Source: Mesorhizobium hawassense (GTDB taxonomy: Bacteria; Pseudomonadota; Alphaproteobacteria; Rhizobiales; Rhizobiaceae). From it: 64,000 nt of DNA. The stretch spans positions 1 through 64,000 of the forward strand of contig NZ_QMBP01000024.1 of assembly GCF_003289945.1 (NCBI RefSeq), in the 5' to 3' direction. Of this stretch, positions 26,234 to 34,640 are shown piece after piece. The translations under genes were made by a program, and so were the position numbers. Each line of letters starts with the position of its first letter. Position 1 is the stretch's first letter. Under the pieces are notes generated by a model. The model searched no databases and was not told the origin of the DNA. It worked only from the letters and a program-made list of their open reading frames with translations.

Positions 26234-26845
26234 GTGCCCGACCAGGAAATGACCGCTGAAGCGACGCGCGACGCGCCGGCGCCAAAGGCATTGCGCGCCG
26301 ACGCGCAGCGCAACCGCGAAAAACTGGTCGAGGTGGCGGCGCAGGCTTTCGCGGCCGACGGCGTCGACGCCTCGCTGGAGGACATCGCCAAGCGGGCAGG
26401 GGTCGGCATCGGCACGCTCTATCGCCACTTTCCGACGCGCGAGCACCTGGTCGAGGTGGTCTACCGGCGCGAGGTCGAAGGCCTCTGCCACGCCGCCGAG
26501 GAACTGGCGCGCGAACACCCGGCCGATGTCGCACTGGAACTCTGGATGCAGCGCTTCGTCGACTACATCGCCACCAAGCGCGGCCTCGCCACCAGCCTGC
26601 GCCTGCTGCTGACCACCAATTCGACGCTGTTCTCCGACACCTCCGGCCGCGTCTCTGGCGCCATGCGGGGCCTGATCGATGCGGCCTCCGCTTCCGGCAA
26701 AATCCGCGCCGATATCGACGCCTCCGACGTCATGCACGCGCTCGGCGGGATCTACTCTGCGCCGAACACGCCGGATTGGCGTGAGCGGTCGGGAAGGTTG
26801 GTGAAGCTCTTGATGGATGGGTTGCGGTTCGGGGCGAGGGGGTAG
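26234..26845 (+). CDS. TetR family transcriptional regulator
   Basis: About 203 residues. The N-terminal helix-turn-helix is clear: NREKLVEVAAQAFAADGVDA, then LEDIAKRAGVGIGTLYRHFP. The rest is a helical ligand-binding domain typical of the family (LATSLRLLLTTNS and a C-terminal helix ending GARG). GTG at 26234 has GGAGAAA six bases before it; an ATG at 26249 has no usable ribosome site. It is divergent from the molybdenum hydroxylase operon and probably represses it, perhaps responding to the substrate aldehyde (inference from arrangement). Confidence 0.9.
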   Translation: MPDQEMTAEATRDAPAPKALRADAQRNREKLVEVAAQAFAADGVDASLEDIAKRAGVGIGTLYRHFPTREHLVEVVYRREVEGLCHAAEELAREHPADVALELWMQRFVDYIATKRGLATSLRLLLTTNSTLFSDTSGRVSGAMRGLIDAASASGKIRADIDASDVMHALGGIYSAPNTPDWRERSGRLVKLLMDGLRFGARG

Positions 26846-26853
26846 CTCGGTAC

Positions 26854-27090
26854 ATGGATGACCTTGCCTTCGCGCTGACCAGATTCTTGAGCGGAGAAGG
26901 TACCAGCCTGGCAACCGCCAACAGTCTGGAAGTGCTTCTGGATGCGGCCTATCCAGAGGATGAAACTGTCCAGGATGTCGTTGTGGATCTGGCCTCATAT
27001 AGGCCGGGCGGTGGCGAATTCCTGTTCGACACACCCGAGATGCAGCGCCGGCTGTCCCGCCTTCAGACTTATCTCAAGACCAAGAGCTGA
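26854..27090 (+). CDS. small acidic hypothetical protein (78 aa)
   Basis: Starts 8 bp after the TetR stop, probably in the same transcript. The acidic helical protein (MDDLAFALTRFLSGEGTSLA, then VLLDAAYPEDETVQDVVVDL) has no signal, Cys or membrane segment. I cannot name a family. It ends just before a repeat cluster. Confidence 0.65.
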   Translation: MDDLAFALTRFLSGEGTSLATANSLEVLLDAAYPEDETVQDVVVDLASYRPGGGEFLFDTPEMQRRLSRLQTYLKTKS

Positions 27091-27097
27091 GGTCTCG

Positions 27098-27307
27098 AGG
27101 CTGCCAATCTCCTCCGTGTTGAAGAGGTGTCCGGCAGGGCAGAGGGGCGCTGTCCCGCCAGCCTGTCCTTCGCCATTCTAGGGCGGAGCAAGGAGCGAAG
27201 CGGCGCGCGCAGACCCTAGAATGGCGAAGGATAGGCTGGCATTCCTTCACGCCCCCCTCAGGCCTGCCGGCCATCTCCCCCACGAGGGGGGAGATCAGCA
27301 GCTTCGG
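27098..27307. repeat. nested palindromic repeats, about 210 bp
   Basis: A REP-like element (27098-27165), a CTAGGG-type palindrome with arms CCTTCGCCATTCTAGGG and CCCTAGAATGGCGAAGG (27168-27230), and an inverted REP copy (27245-27307) are arranged symmetrically. The outer pair points inward, giving a nested hairpin structure between two plus-strand genes. Confidence 0.85.
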
Positions 27308-27402
27308 CGCCGCTCCATCTTCTCCACTGGCATTTCCACTGGCATTCCACAACCCACGGCCTACATAGACCGCACCATCCTCCCTCCCAAAAGGAACCGC
27401 CC

Positions 27403-28233
27403 ATGCCCGAACAGCTCAAACTCAACGACGGCTCGACCATCCCGCAGATCGGGCTCGGCGTGTGGCAGGTCGATCCGGATATCACCGCCAAGGTGGTGCG
27501 CTGGGGCATCGGGGCCGGCTATCGCCTCATCGACACCGCCGAAGGCTACCGCAATGAGGAAGGCGTCGGCGAGGCGATCCGCGCCGCCGGCGTGCCGCGC
27601 AGCGAGCTGTTCATCACCTCCAAGCTGCGCAACGGCGCGCATCAGCGCGACGCGGCGCTGCGCGCCTTCGACGACACGATGCAAAAGCTCGGCGTCGACC
27701 AGATCGACCTCTTCCTCATCCACTGGCCGGTGCCTTCCCAAGACAAATATGTCGAAGCCTGGAAGACGCTGGTCGAGCTGCAGAAGGCCGGCCGGATAAA
27801 ATCGGTCGGCGTCTCGAACTTCAACCAGGACCATCTGGAACGCATCATCGGCGAGACCGGCGTGACGCCCGTCGTCAATCAGATCGAACTCCACCCGCGC
27901 TTCCAGCAGCGTGACAAGCGCGAGTTCCATGCCAAGCATGACATCCATATCGAGAGCTGGAGCCCACTGGGCAGCGGCCGGCTGCTGGCCGATCCGACGC
28001 TGGAGAAGCTGGCGAAGAAGCACGGCAGGTCGGTGGCGCAGGTGATCATCCGCTGGCATTTGCAGGAGGGGCTGGTCGTCATCCCAAAATCGGTCAACCA
28101 GGACCGCATCGCCGGCAATTTCGACGTGTTCGGTTTCGAGCTGGATGCGGGCGACATGCAGACCATCCGTGGGATGGATGTGCGCGACGGCCGCACCGGG
28201 CCGGATCCGGCGACGGCGGCGTTCCTGTTCTAA
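27403..28233 (+). CDS. aldo/keto reductase (2,5-diketo-D-gluconate reductase type)
   Basis: 276 residues forming one AKR barrel. Catalytic residues are visible: Asp and Tyr in DTAEGYRNE, Lys in ITSKLRNG, His in FLIHWP. GVSNFNQDHLERI and the NADPH-binding VIPKSVNQDRIAGNF complete the AKR signatures. It resembles DkgA/DkgB enzymes that reduce keto-sugars and small aldehydes with NADPH. The stop codon overlaps the stop of the convergent SARP gene by four bases. Substrate is not predictable. Confidence 0.92.
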   Translation: MPEQLKLNDGSTIPQIGLGVWQVDPDITAKVVRWGIGAGYRLIDTAEGYRNEEGVGEAIRAAGVPRSELFITSKLRNGAHQRDAALRAFDDTMQKLGVDQIDLFLIHWPVPSQDKYVEAWKTLVELQKAGRIKSVGVSNFNQDHLERIIGETGVTPVVNQIELHPRFQQRDKREFHAKHDIHIESWSPLGSGRLLADPTLEKLAKKHGRSVAQVIIRWHLQEGLVVIPKSVNQDRIAGNFDVFGFELDAGDMQTIRGMDVRDGRTGPDPATAAFLF

Positions 28234-30323
28234 CGAAGGTCAGCGCCCAGCGGAGCTCCGGTGACGGCGAAGTACGGGAGCGCGCCAGGCAGGCCGCTGG
28301 CTTTCATCTCGCCCTGTTCCTCGAAGGTCAGGCCGGAGCCGACGACCAGGTCGCGCGTCGTTCGCGATGCGATGATCTGGCCCGGCCGGGCATGGTCCAA
28401 CAGCCGCGACGTGACTTCGATGGCAATGCCGGAAAAGTCATCGCCGCGCGCCTCGCACTCGCCGATGTGAATTGCCGCGCGAACCTCGGCGCCGCATGGC
28501 TTCAGGCGGTCGGCGATCGCCATCGCGCATTCGATCGAGCGCGTCGGCCGCTGGAACGCTGCAAGCAGCCTGCCGCGCGACCGCCTGATCTCGGTGCCGC
28601 CGCCGAGCAGCAATTCGTCGCGAACGATAGCCGACTGCTCGGAGGCTTTCGCGCCCTCGGCCGCGCCGTCGATGGCGAGCGCCAGCACCCATACGAGCAC
28701 CCGCTCGCCGGGCGCCGCCGGTAGCGCGCCGGTCACGAAATCCCTGATCTCGTCGACCAGGCCGTCGCAGTCCTCGCCCCAGATCACGTGGTCCCTGCCG
28801 GCAAGCTCGACATATCTGGCGCCTTCGATATGCGTCGCCAGATAACGTCCTTCCTCCGGCTTCACCCAGCGGTCGCCGGTCCTCTGCAGCACCAGCGTCG
28901 GGACATGGATCGCCGGCAGTATGTCGCGCACGTCGATCTCGGTGCCCCAGCGCCAGAGCGCGATCGCATCCGCCGGCGAGGCCGAGTTCCTGAGATAGGC
29001 GGCGAACCACTCGCGTTCGGCCATGTTTTCGATCAGGCTGGGGGCGGCTCTGCTCATGTCGGCCGGCTTGCCCCACTCCCGCTCGACGGTGTCGATATCC
29101 TGCTGCACCTCATCGACCGTTCGCGCCCAGGGATAGTCCTTCGACCATGTGCCCCTGGCATAGGCGCCGGTGAGCACCAGCGCTGACGTGCGTTCGGGAT
29201 AGGTAGCGGCAAACAGCATGCACATCGGTCCACCCTCCGAGCTGCCGAACAGCACGGTGCGTTTGGATCCGACCGCGTCCAGCACGGCGCGCACGTCTTC
29301 CATACGCGCTTCCAGCGTCGGCAGGCCGACATCCCGATCTGAGAGACCGGTGCCGCGCTTGTCGATGCGGATCAGCCGCGAGAAGGAGCCGAGCCGCTTC
29401 AGCACATGCGAAAAGCGCGGCGATGCCCAGGCAAGGTCGAGATTGGAGACCCAGCCCGGCACATAGACGAGATCGACCGGCCCATCGCCTGTCACCTGGT
29501 AGGCGATGTTGACGCCCGACGATTTGACATAGTGGGTCGGCGGTCGCGCGGATTCGGGTTCGGCGCTCGAAGCCGCGGGCCGGGCAGGCGAAGAAGCGCG
29601 GCGGGCGCGGAGCTCTTCGTGCAGGTTCCGGGTTTCGGCTTCCGGCATCAGCCGCAGCTCGCGCTGCAGCGCGTCGCGGCAGAGCTCATATTGCTTCAGC
29701 GCCAGGTTGATGCGCCCTTGCGCCGCGTAGCCACGCATCAGGGCACGATGTGCATCCTCGCGCAGCGGCTCCATCGCCAGCAGGCGCATGGCGGCCCGTA
29801 TGCAGGCGGCGGGATCACCGGCAGCCGTGTAGTGGCTGATCAGCCTGTCCAGCGCCGCGACGGCGATCACCCGCAGGCGTTCGCGCTCGACCCGCAGCCA
29901 TTCCTCGAACGGCTCTTCCCGCAGGCCGAGCCCGTCGAGCAGGTCGCCGCGATAGACGGCAACGGCCTGTTCGAGATCTTCTGGCGTGGGGCTCGCCGCC
30001 AGCGCCTCGAAGCGCGCCACGTCGAAATCGAAATCGTCAAGATGCAGCGCAATGTTCGCGCCCTCGGTGAGGAAGCGGCCGCCGCCAGAGACGCTCATGG
30101 CCTTTCGGACCGACGACACAGCCTGCCTCAGGCTCATCCGCGCCTGGGCCTCGCCATTGAGGCTCCAGAGCAGCGCCGCCAGCTTCTCGCGCGACTGCGC
30201 CTGGCCGGCCTGTAGCGCAAGATAAGCCACCATCCCACGCGCCTTGCGGCTGAAGGCGGGAGCCGTTGCTCCGATACCGGTAAAGTCGAAACCACCCAGC
30301 AGGTGAAGATGCGGCGCCGTCAT
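28230..30323 (-). CDS. SARP/BTAD regulator fused to alpha/beta hydrolase and cyclase-like domain
   Basis: 697 residues in three modules. Residues 1-100 are an OmpR-type winged helix (ARGMVAYLALQAGQAQSREK, RMSLRQAVSSVRKAM), followed to about 245 by a bacterial transcriptional activation domain (PAACIRAAMRLLAMEPLRED). Residues about 275-545 are an alpha/beta hydrolase with nucleophile Ser362 in GSSEGG, Asp in RTGDRWV and His in GRDHVIWGED, so the triad is present. Residues about 560-697 resemble a class III adenylate/guanylate cyclase domain (RAAIHIGECEARGDDFSGIA, ASRTTRDLVVGSGL), but both metal-binding Asp motifs are lost (ALAIDG and SRGRLLAAF replace FTDIV and GDGF). It is probably a sensor-regulator in which the hydrolase-like and cyclase-like parts bind or process a signal. 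The ATG at 30323 is preferred over a TTG at 30353. Confidence 0.88.
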   Translation of the reverse strand: MTAPHLHLLGGFDFTGIGATAPAFSRKARGMVAYLALQAGQAQSREKLAALLWSLNGEAQARMSLRQAVSSVRKAMSVSGGGRFLTEGANIALHLDDFDFDVARFEALAASPTPEDLEQAVAVYRGDLLDGLGLREEPFEEWLRVERERLRVIAVAALDRLISHYTAAGDPAACIRAAMRLLAMEPLREDAHRALMRGYAAQGRINLALKQYELCRDALQRELRLMPEAETRNLHEELRARRASSPARPAASSAEPESARPPTHYVKSSGVNIAYQVTGDGPVDLVYVPGWVSNLDLAWASPRFSHVLKRLGSFSRLIRIDKRGTGLSDRDVGLPTLEARMEDVRAVLDAVGSKRTVLFGSSEGGPMCMLFAATYPERTSALVLTGAYARGTWSKDYPWARTVDEVQQDIDTVEREWGKPADMSRAAPSLIENMAEREWFAAYLRNSASPADAIALWRWGTEIDVRDILPAIHVPTLVLQRTGDRWVKPEEGRYLATHIEGARYVELAGRDHVIWGEDCDGLVDEIRDFVTGALPAAPGERVLVWVLALAIDGAAEGAKASEQSAIVRDELLLGGGTEIRRSRGRLLAAFQRPTRSIECAMAIADRLKPCGAEVRAAIHIGECEARGDDFSGIAIEVTSRLLDHARPGQIIASRTTRDLVVGSGLTFEEQGEMKASGLPGALPYFAVTGAPLGADLR

Positions 30324-30494
30324 CGGAAGACACCCCGATAATGTTCGAGACAATTCTTTCGCTTGGCTGTCACTAATTCAACCGCGATCTCCTGCGGTCT
30401 GCGTTTTTCACGATTTGATCACGCCTGTACCTGCGCCTCTCTCACGGGCCTCCAGCAGATTGTCCGCACTGGACACCGATCTCAGGAGGATGCC

Positions 30495-30800
30495 GTGCAA
30501 CGCCCAAGCGAATGGCCACTCTGGCATGGCGACGATCGACCCAGCGGGCAGGACATCGGCGCGCCGTTGCGGCATGAGATAGCACTGGCGCGGTACCTCG
30601 ACCGGCAGCGCGAGCACCGGCAGGTGGGTATGCCCATCGTCGATCTTGAAGGGTTCGCGCGTCAGCTTCTTGCAACGGCGGCGCGGGTTGGACGGCACTG
30701 TCTCGGCGCGTGCCGAAAAAAGGCTCTGCTTCCGCCGCCAACCGATCGCTTCGACATTCTAGGGCGGAGCAAGGTGCCAAGCGACGCCCGCAGACCCTAA
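30495..30800 (+). CDS. doubtful small protein (101 aa)
   Basis: A GTG at 30495 stands behind a perfect AGGAGG, which is the main reason to list it. The product (RPSEWPLWHGDDRPSGQDIG, VGMPIVDLEGFARQLLATAA) is not a family I know. Its last 16 or so residues are encoded by a CTAGGG-type repeat, so the original C-terminus may have been replaced. A minus-strand frame over 30408-30698 is equally long. It may be a truncated or decayed gene. Confidence 0.3.
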   Translation: MQRPSEWPLWHGDDRPSGQDIGAPLRHEIALARYLDRQREHRQVGMPIVDLEGFARQLLATAARVGRHCLGACRKKALLPPPTDRFDILGRSKVPSDARRP

Positions 30801-30814
30801 AATGACGAAGCGAT
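30744..30814. repeat. CTAGGG-type palindromic repeat, third copy
   Basis: Arms ATCGCTTCGACATTCTAGGG and CCCTAAAATGACGAAGCGAT with GCGGAGCAAGGTGCCAAGCG between them. It matches copies at 3042-3088 and 27168-27230 with a few changes. Confidence 0.85.
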
Positions 30815-30865
30815 AGCTCAGCTTCCTGTACGCACCTCTGTCCTGACGAGGGAGAAGGCGCTCGC

Positions 30866-31138
30866 CTACCCCTTCGATTCCACCACGATCACCAGCGACT
30901 CCGGTACCACGCCGTCATGGGCCATGGCGTCGGCGGCCGCCTGGCTCTGCATCACCGCCTGGAGTTTGTCCATGTCCGGAACGTCCATCATCACCGCCAC
31001 GCGTTTTGGGTTCTGCGGGTCGACGAAGGTGCGGATATTGGTGATCCCGAGCGGGCCGAACAGTTCCTTGCGCTTGGGCGATGTGAGCCAGTGGTTCACA
31101 TCTTTGCTGATATCGTGATAGCCGATGATCGTTGGCAT
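30866..31138 (-). CDS. small hypothetical protein (90 aa), ferredoxin-like fold
   Basis: 90 residues: MPTIIGYHDISKDVNHWLTS, then PKRVAVMMDVPDMDKLQAVM and VVPESLVIVVESKG. The beta-alpha-beta pattern with a catalysis-free core looks like the dimeric alpha/beta-barrel (ABM/EthD/DUF1330-like) group, and I have seen similar rhizobial conserved hypotheticals without function. It is preceded by a GGAGGGTCTC ribosome site and lies divergent from the LacI gene. Confidence 0.7.
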   Translation of the reverse strand: MPTIIGYHDISKDVNHWLTSPKRKELFGPLGITNIRTFVDPQNPKRVAVMMDVPDMDKLQAVMQSQAAADAMAHDGVVPESLVIVVESKG

Positions 31139-31235
31139 TTGAGACCCTCCCGAGGTGACGTCGGCGGGTCGAAATCGCCCGCCTTGGCTGCGATCCGTAC
31201 GCCTCGAATGAGCGCTGCTTTTTTCGGGCTGTCAA

Positions 31236-31251
31236 TTAGTATTTTCTAATA
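31236..31251. promoter_or_regulatory. AT-rich inverted repeat between divergent genes
   Basis: ATTAG-TATTTT-CTAAT lies between the divergent genes at 31138 and 31298, in the only AT-rich patch of that spacer. It could be a promoter -10 region or the operator of the adjacent LacI-type regulator. Confidence 0.35.
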
Positions 31252-31297
31252 TGTTGATGGCGAGGGCGGAACGGCTGTTCTCCCCGCGGTTCGGGGA

Positions 31298-32386
31298 TTG
31301 GCGGCTTTGGCGAGACGGTCCACCTTCTCCGACAAGGGGAGAAGGGCTAGGCTCGCGCCGACACCCCCGGGAGCCCAGCCCATTCCAAAGCCCACCTTCT
31401 TCGAAATCGCTCGCCGCGCCGGCGTCGGCACGGCGACGGTCGAGCGCGTGCTGAACGGCAGGGGCGGGGTGCGCCCCGAGACCGTCGAGAAGGTCGTGGC
31501 GGCGGCGCGTTCGCTCGATTATCCGCGCCGGCTGCCCGAGGCGCATCGCGGCGTCATCCGTATCGAGGTGATCCTGGTCAGGCCCGACGCGACCTTCTTC
31601 GCCAGGCTGTCGCGCGCCTTCGAACGCATCGCCGCGACGCTCGATCGCACGATCGCCGTCCACCGCACCTTTCTCGACGAGGCGAACCCGGCGGCGATCG
31701 CAAAACGCATCCTCGAACCGGAGATGCGCCGCGCGGCGCTCATCCTCGCCGTGCCCGATCATCCGCTGGTGAGCGCGGCCTTGCGGAAGCTCGAAGCGGA
31801 AGACATCCCGACGGTGCAGATCGTGACGCAGATCTCGCGCACCAGGAGCACCTATGTCGGCATCGACAATTACGCCGCCGGCCGCATGGCGGGGCTTTTG
31901 ATGGCGAAGATGCAGCGGCGGCCGGGCAAGGTGGTCGCCATCTGCCACAGCCAGATTTATCGCGTCCACCGCGACCGCGTGCGTGGCTTTTTCGATTACC
32001 TGATCGAGCAAGGGCACGACTTCGAGCCGATCGCTGCCCTGTTCGGTTTCGACGACGGCGACCGCAATGCCGAACAGCTGCACGAGGCGCTCAAGCGCTG
32101 GCCCGATCTTGCCGGCCTCTACAATGCCGGCGGCGCCAACACGGCGCTGAACGAGGTGCTGCGCAAGCACGGCAGAGGTCGTGAGATCTTCTTCGTCGGC
32201 CATGAACTGACCGAGCGCAGCACGCGCGGTCTGCGTGAGGGCACTATGGATGTCGTGCTCGACCAGGCGCCCGAAGCGCAAGCGCGCCGCGCGATCGACC
32301 TGGTGCTGGCGGTGCTCAATTTGCACGACCTGCCGGTCGAAAACCCGCCGATCCGCTTCATCACCTTCACCGCCGAGAACCTTTGA
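31298..32386 (+). CDS. LacI-family transcriptional regulator
   Basis: A LacI-type helix-turn-helix (TFFEIARRAGVGTATVERVL followed by NGRGGVRPETVEKV) is followed by a periplasmic-binding-like sugar domain (RRAALILAVPDHPLVSAALR, YVGIDNYAAGRMAGLL, EIFFVGHELTERST). No ATG or GTG precedes the HTH in frame; candidates are TTG at 31298 or 31309, both in or before a repeat-like hairpin (ACCTTCTCC...GGGGAGAAGG). The true N-terminus is therefore unsure and may have been altered by repeat insertion. It lies upstream of the PanB-like, desaturase and sugar-binding genes on the same strand and probably regulates them or itself in response to a sugar or polyol. Confidence 0.85.
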   Translation: MAALARRSTFSDKGRRARLAPTPPGAQPIPKPTFFEIARRAGVGTATVERVLNGRGGVRPETVEKVVAAARSLDYPRRLPEAHRGVIRIEVILVRPDATFFARLSRAFERIAATLDRTIAVHRTFLDEANPAAIAKRILEPEMRRAALILAVPDHPLVSAALRKLEAEDIPTVQIVTQISRTRSTYVGIDNYAAGRMAGLLMAKMQRRPGKVVAICHSQIYRVHRDRVRGFFDYLIEQGHDFEPIAALFGFDDGDRNAEQLHEALKRWPDLAGLYNAGGANTALNEVLRKHGRGREIFFVGHELTERSTRGLREGTMDVVLDQAPEAQARRAIDLVLAVLNLHDLPVENPPIRFITFTAENL

Positions 32387-32459
32387 TCTGATTTGATCAA
32401 GGTAGCGCGCGCCTTCGCTGGCGTCGCGGTGCTAACTCGACCGCGAACGGGAGGATGAA

Positions 32460-32665
32460 GACGTGCGAAGTCTCCCCCTCATCCGGCCGCTGCGTAGCCT
32501 CCTTCTCCCTCAGGGGAGAAGAGGCTGGCGCCGGCGCTGACGAGCTCCTCTCCTCCACGGGAAGAGCGCCGGCGCCGATCGGCTCCTCTCTCCTCGGGGA
32601 GAGGTCGGTTTGTCCCGAATTGCGCTTGGCAATTCGGCTGGCAATCCGGGTGAGGGGGACTTTTC
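32460..32665. repeat. tandem hairpin repeats, about 200 bp
   Basis: Successive short hairpins: CTTCTCCCTCAGGGGAGAAG, CTCCTCTCC...GGGAAGAG, CCTCTCTCCTCGGGGAGAGG, and AATTGCGCTTGGCAATT, ending with ATCCGGGTGAGGGGGAC. This resembles the other purine/pyrimidine hairpin repeats of the window. It fills the gap between the LacI and PanB-like genes, leaving only 35 bp before the GTG start of the latter. Confidence 0.75.
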
Positions 32666-32699
32666 CGCCATCGCTGCCCGCGAAACGGGAGGATCATCG

Positions 32700-33491
32700 G
32701 TGGCGAGACGGCTGACGGCCTACGACCTGCAAAGCGCCAAGGGCAGCAAGAAATGGCTGCAGCTGCATGTCGACACGCCGGCCGAGGCCGCAGCCGCGGT
32801 CGCCTGCGATATCGTCATCCTGTCCTGCGAGCCCGATCACAATCTGGAATTGATCCGCCAGGCGGCACCCCACGCGTTCCTCTCCGTCGGAATGCCGCAT
32901 GGCGCGGTCGCTTCGCCCGACGAGGCGGTGCGGCTTGGCTTCGCCATGATGAAGCGCGGCGCCGATGCGGTCTATTCATCGCACTCGCCGCGCTTTATCG
33001 AGGCCATGGCGGCCGAGGGCATTCCCGTCACCGGCCATGTCGGCCTGGTGCCCAACCGCGCCACCTGGACGAACTTCCGCGCCATCGGCCGCACCGCCGA
33101 GGAAGCCTTCAAGGTGTTGCGCGCGGCGAAGGACCTGGAAAACGCCGGCGCCGCTTGCATCGAGGTCGAGGTCGTGCCGGTGCGCCTCGCCCACCACATC
33201 ACCCGCTCGACCCCGCTGATCACCATGGGCATGGGCTGCGGCACGGCCTGCGACACCCAGTATCTGTTCTCCTGCGATGTGCTGGGCACCCATGCCGGCC
33301 ACTATCCGCGTCACGCCAAGCGCTATGCCGACTTCCTCACGCTGGAGGCCGAGCTGCAGGAAAAGCGCATCGCCGCTTTCCGCGCGTTCGGCCGCGACGT
33401 CGCCGGCGCAACCTATCCGGAAGCGAAACACCAGGTGGACATGGACGATGCCGCCTATGACCGCTTCCTCAGCCTTGCTCAGTCTTTGTGA
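32700..33491 (+). CDS. PanB-like (ketopantoate hydroxymethyltransferase superfamily) protein
   Basis: 263 residues aligning with PanB along most of its length: RLTAYDLQSAKGSKKW, GMPHGAVASPDEAVRLGFAM, GIPVTGHVGLVPNRAT, KDLENAGAACIEVEVVPVRL, CDTQYLFSCDVLG, and HYPRHAKRYADF. PanB makes ketopantoate from 2-oxoisovalerate and methylene-tetrahydrofolate. Here the metal ligands of PanB seem replaced: VGDSLG by LSCEPDHN, the Asp of LADLPF by SVGMPH, and the Glu of KIEGG by SSHSP; the base Glu (EVVP) remains. It is therefore probably a diverged aldolase-like enzyme with another substrate. GTG at 32700 follows GGGAGG. The desaturase gene starts 9 bp after the stop, so they form an operon. Confidence 0.82.
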   Translation: MARRLTAYDLQSAKGSKKWLQLHVDTPAEAAAAVACDIVILSCEPDHNLELIRQAAPHAFLSVGMPHGAVASPDEAVRLGFAMMKRGADAVYSSHSPRFIEAMAAEGIPVTGHVGLVPNRATWTNFRAIGRTAEEAFKVLRAAKDLENAGAACIEVEVVPVRLAHHITRSTPLITMGMGCGTACDTQYLFSCDVLGTHAGHYPRHAKRYADFLTLEAELQEKRIAAFRAFGRDVAGATYPEAKHQVDMDDAAYDRFLSLAQSL

Positions 33492-33499
33492 GAATAGCC

Positions 33500-34510
33500 A
33501 TGGACGATTTGCAATTCGGCACGCGCAACAAAAGGGGCGACTGGGCTCCGAACGAACCGGCGGGCACCGCGCCGCTCTTTTCCTTTCCGCCGCGCCCGCT
33601 GGCGGTGCTGAAATGGCTGCCGAGCTATTTCCTGCCCTACAACCTGCTCTTCGCGCTCACGGCCGTCGTCTGGTGGCGCTACGTGCTGCCCGACGTGGAG
33701 ACGATGAAGACGCTTTCCGTCGGCTGGATACTTCGCCTGTTCCTCGTCAACTGCGCGGCGCTGCTGGTCTTCTTCGGCGCCTTCGAGCTTCGACTCTACA
33801 TTTTGAAAGCCCAGGGCAACCGCTTCAAATACAATGGCAAATGGCCGTCGGAGCAGAAGAACAAGGCGTTCTTCTTCGAGAACCAGAACATCGACAACAT
33901 GCTGCGCACCTTCGGCACCGGCATGCCGATCTGGACGGCGATCGAGGTGGCGATCCTCTACGCCTACGCCAATGGCTACGTGCCGTGGCTGACCGTCACC
34001 GAGCACCCGGTCTATCTCTTCCTGCTGGCGCTGGTGGTGCCGATCATCCACGAGACGCATTTCTTCCTGCTGCACCGCGCCATCCATTGGGGGCCGCTCT
34101 ACAAATGGGTGCATTCGGTGCACCACAATTCGGTCAACCCGTCGCCATGGTCGTCGCTGTCGATGCACCCGGTGGAGCAGCTCGGCTATCTCGGCGTCGC
34201 CGTCTGGCACCTGATCATCCCCTCGAACCCGCTGCTGGCGCTCTACCAGCTGCATTATGCCGGCTTCGGCGCCATTCCCGGCCATGTCGGCTTCGACAAG
34301 GTCGAGCTGACCGAAGACAAGTCGGTCGATAGCCACGCCTATATCCACTACCTCCACCACAAGCATTTCGAGGTGAATTACGGCGACGGCCTCATCCCGT
34401 TCGACCTCTGGTTCGGCACCTTCCATGACGGCAGCAAGGAAGCCGCCGCGCGCATGGATGCCCGCTACGAAAAGAAGAAGGCGCGCGCCAACGCCGCCGC
34501 CGCGAAGTGA
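33500..34510 (+). CDS. sterol desaturase / fatty acid hydroxylase family protein
   Basis: 336 residues with four to five membrane helices and the His clusters of the family: HETHFFLLHRAIH near residue 190, HSVHHNSVNPSPW, and HAYIHYLHHKHFEVNYG near the C-terminus. These ligate a di-iron centre that hydroxylates or desaturates lipids using O2. No known bacterial substrate can be assigned; hopanoids, ornithine lipids or fatty alcohols are options. It starts 9 bp after the PanB-like gene. The basic/Ala-rich C-terminus (EKKKARANAAAAK) is cytoplasmic. Confidence 0.88.
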   Translation: MDDLQFGTRNKRGDWAPNEPAGTAPLFSFPPRPLAVLKWLPSYFLPYNLLFALTAVVWWRYVLPDVETMKTLSVGWILRLFLVNCAALLVFFGAFELRLYILKAQGNRFKYNGKWPSEQKNKAFFFENQNIDNMLRTFGTGMPIWTAIEVAILYAYANGYVPWLTVTEHPVYLFLLALVVPIIHETHFFLLHRAIHWGPLYKWVHSVHHNSVNPSPWSSLSMHPVEQLGYLGVAVWHLIIPSNPLLALYQLHYAGFGAIPGHVGFDKVELTEDKSVDSHAYIHYLHHKHFEVNYGDGLIPFDLWFGTFHDGSKEAAARMDARYEKKKARANAAAAK

Positions 34511-34526
34511 CGGTGAGATGCCTGTG

Positions 34527-34570
34527 GGATGGCCCTTGGCCATCCACCTGCGAGATGGCCTTCGGCCATC
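34527..34570 (+). terminator. tandem hairpins after desaturase gene
   Basis: GGATGGCC-CTT-GGCCATCC (34527-34545) and GATGGCC-TTC-GGCCATC (34554-34570) are two nearly identical stem-loops. There is no T-run, so they may be attenuating or stabilising hairpins, or a duplicated repeat unit, rather than a classical terminator. Confidence 0.5.
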
Positions 34571-34640
34571 CGCATGAATCCCGAAAGGGCCGGAGACAAA
34601 GCGGGGTGAACCGGCACCCATCCGCAAAGGGAGGAACCTC

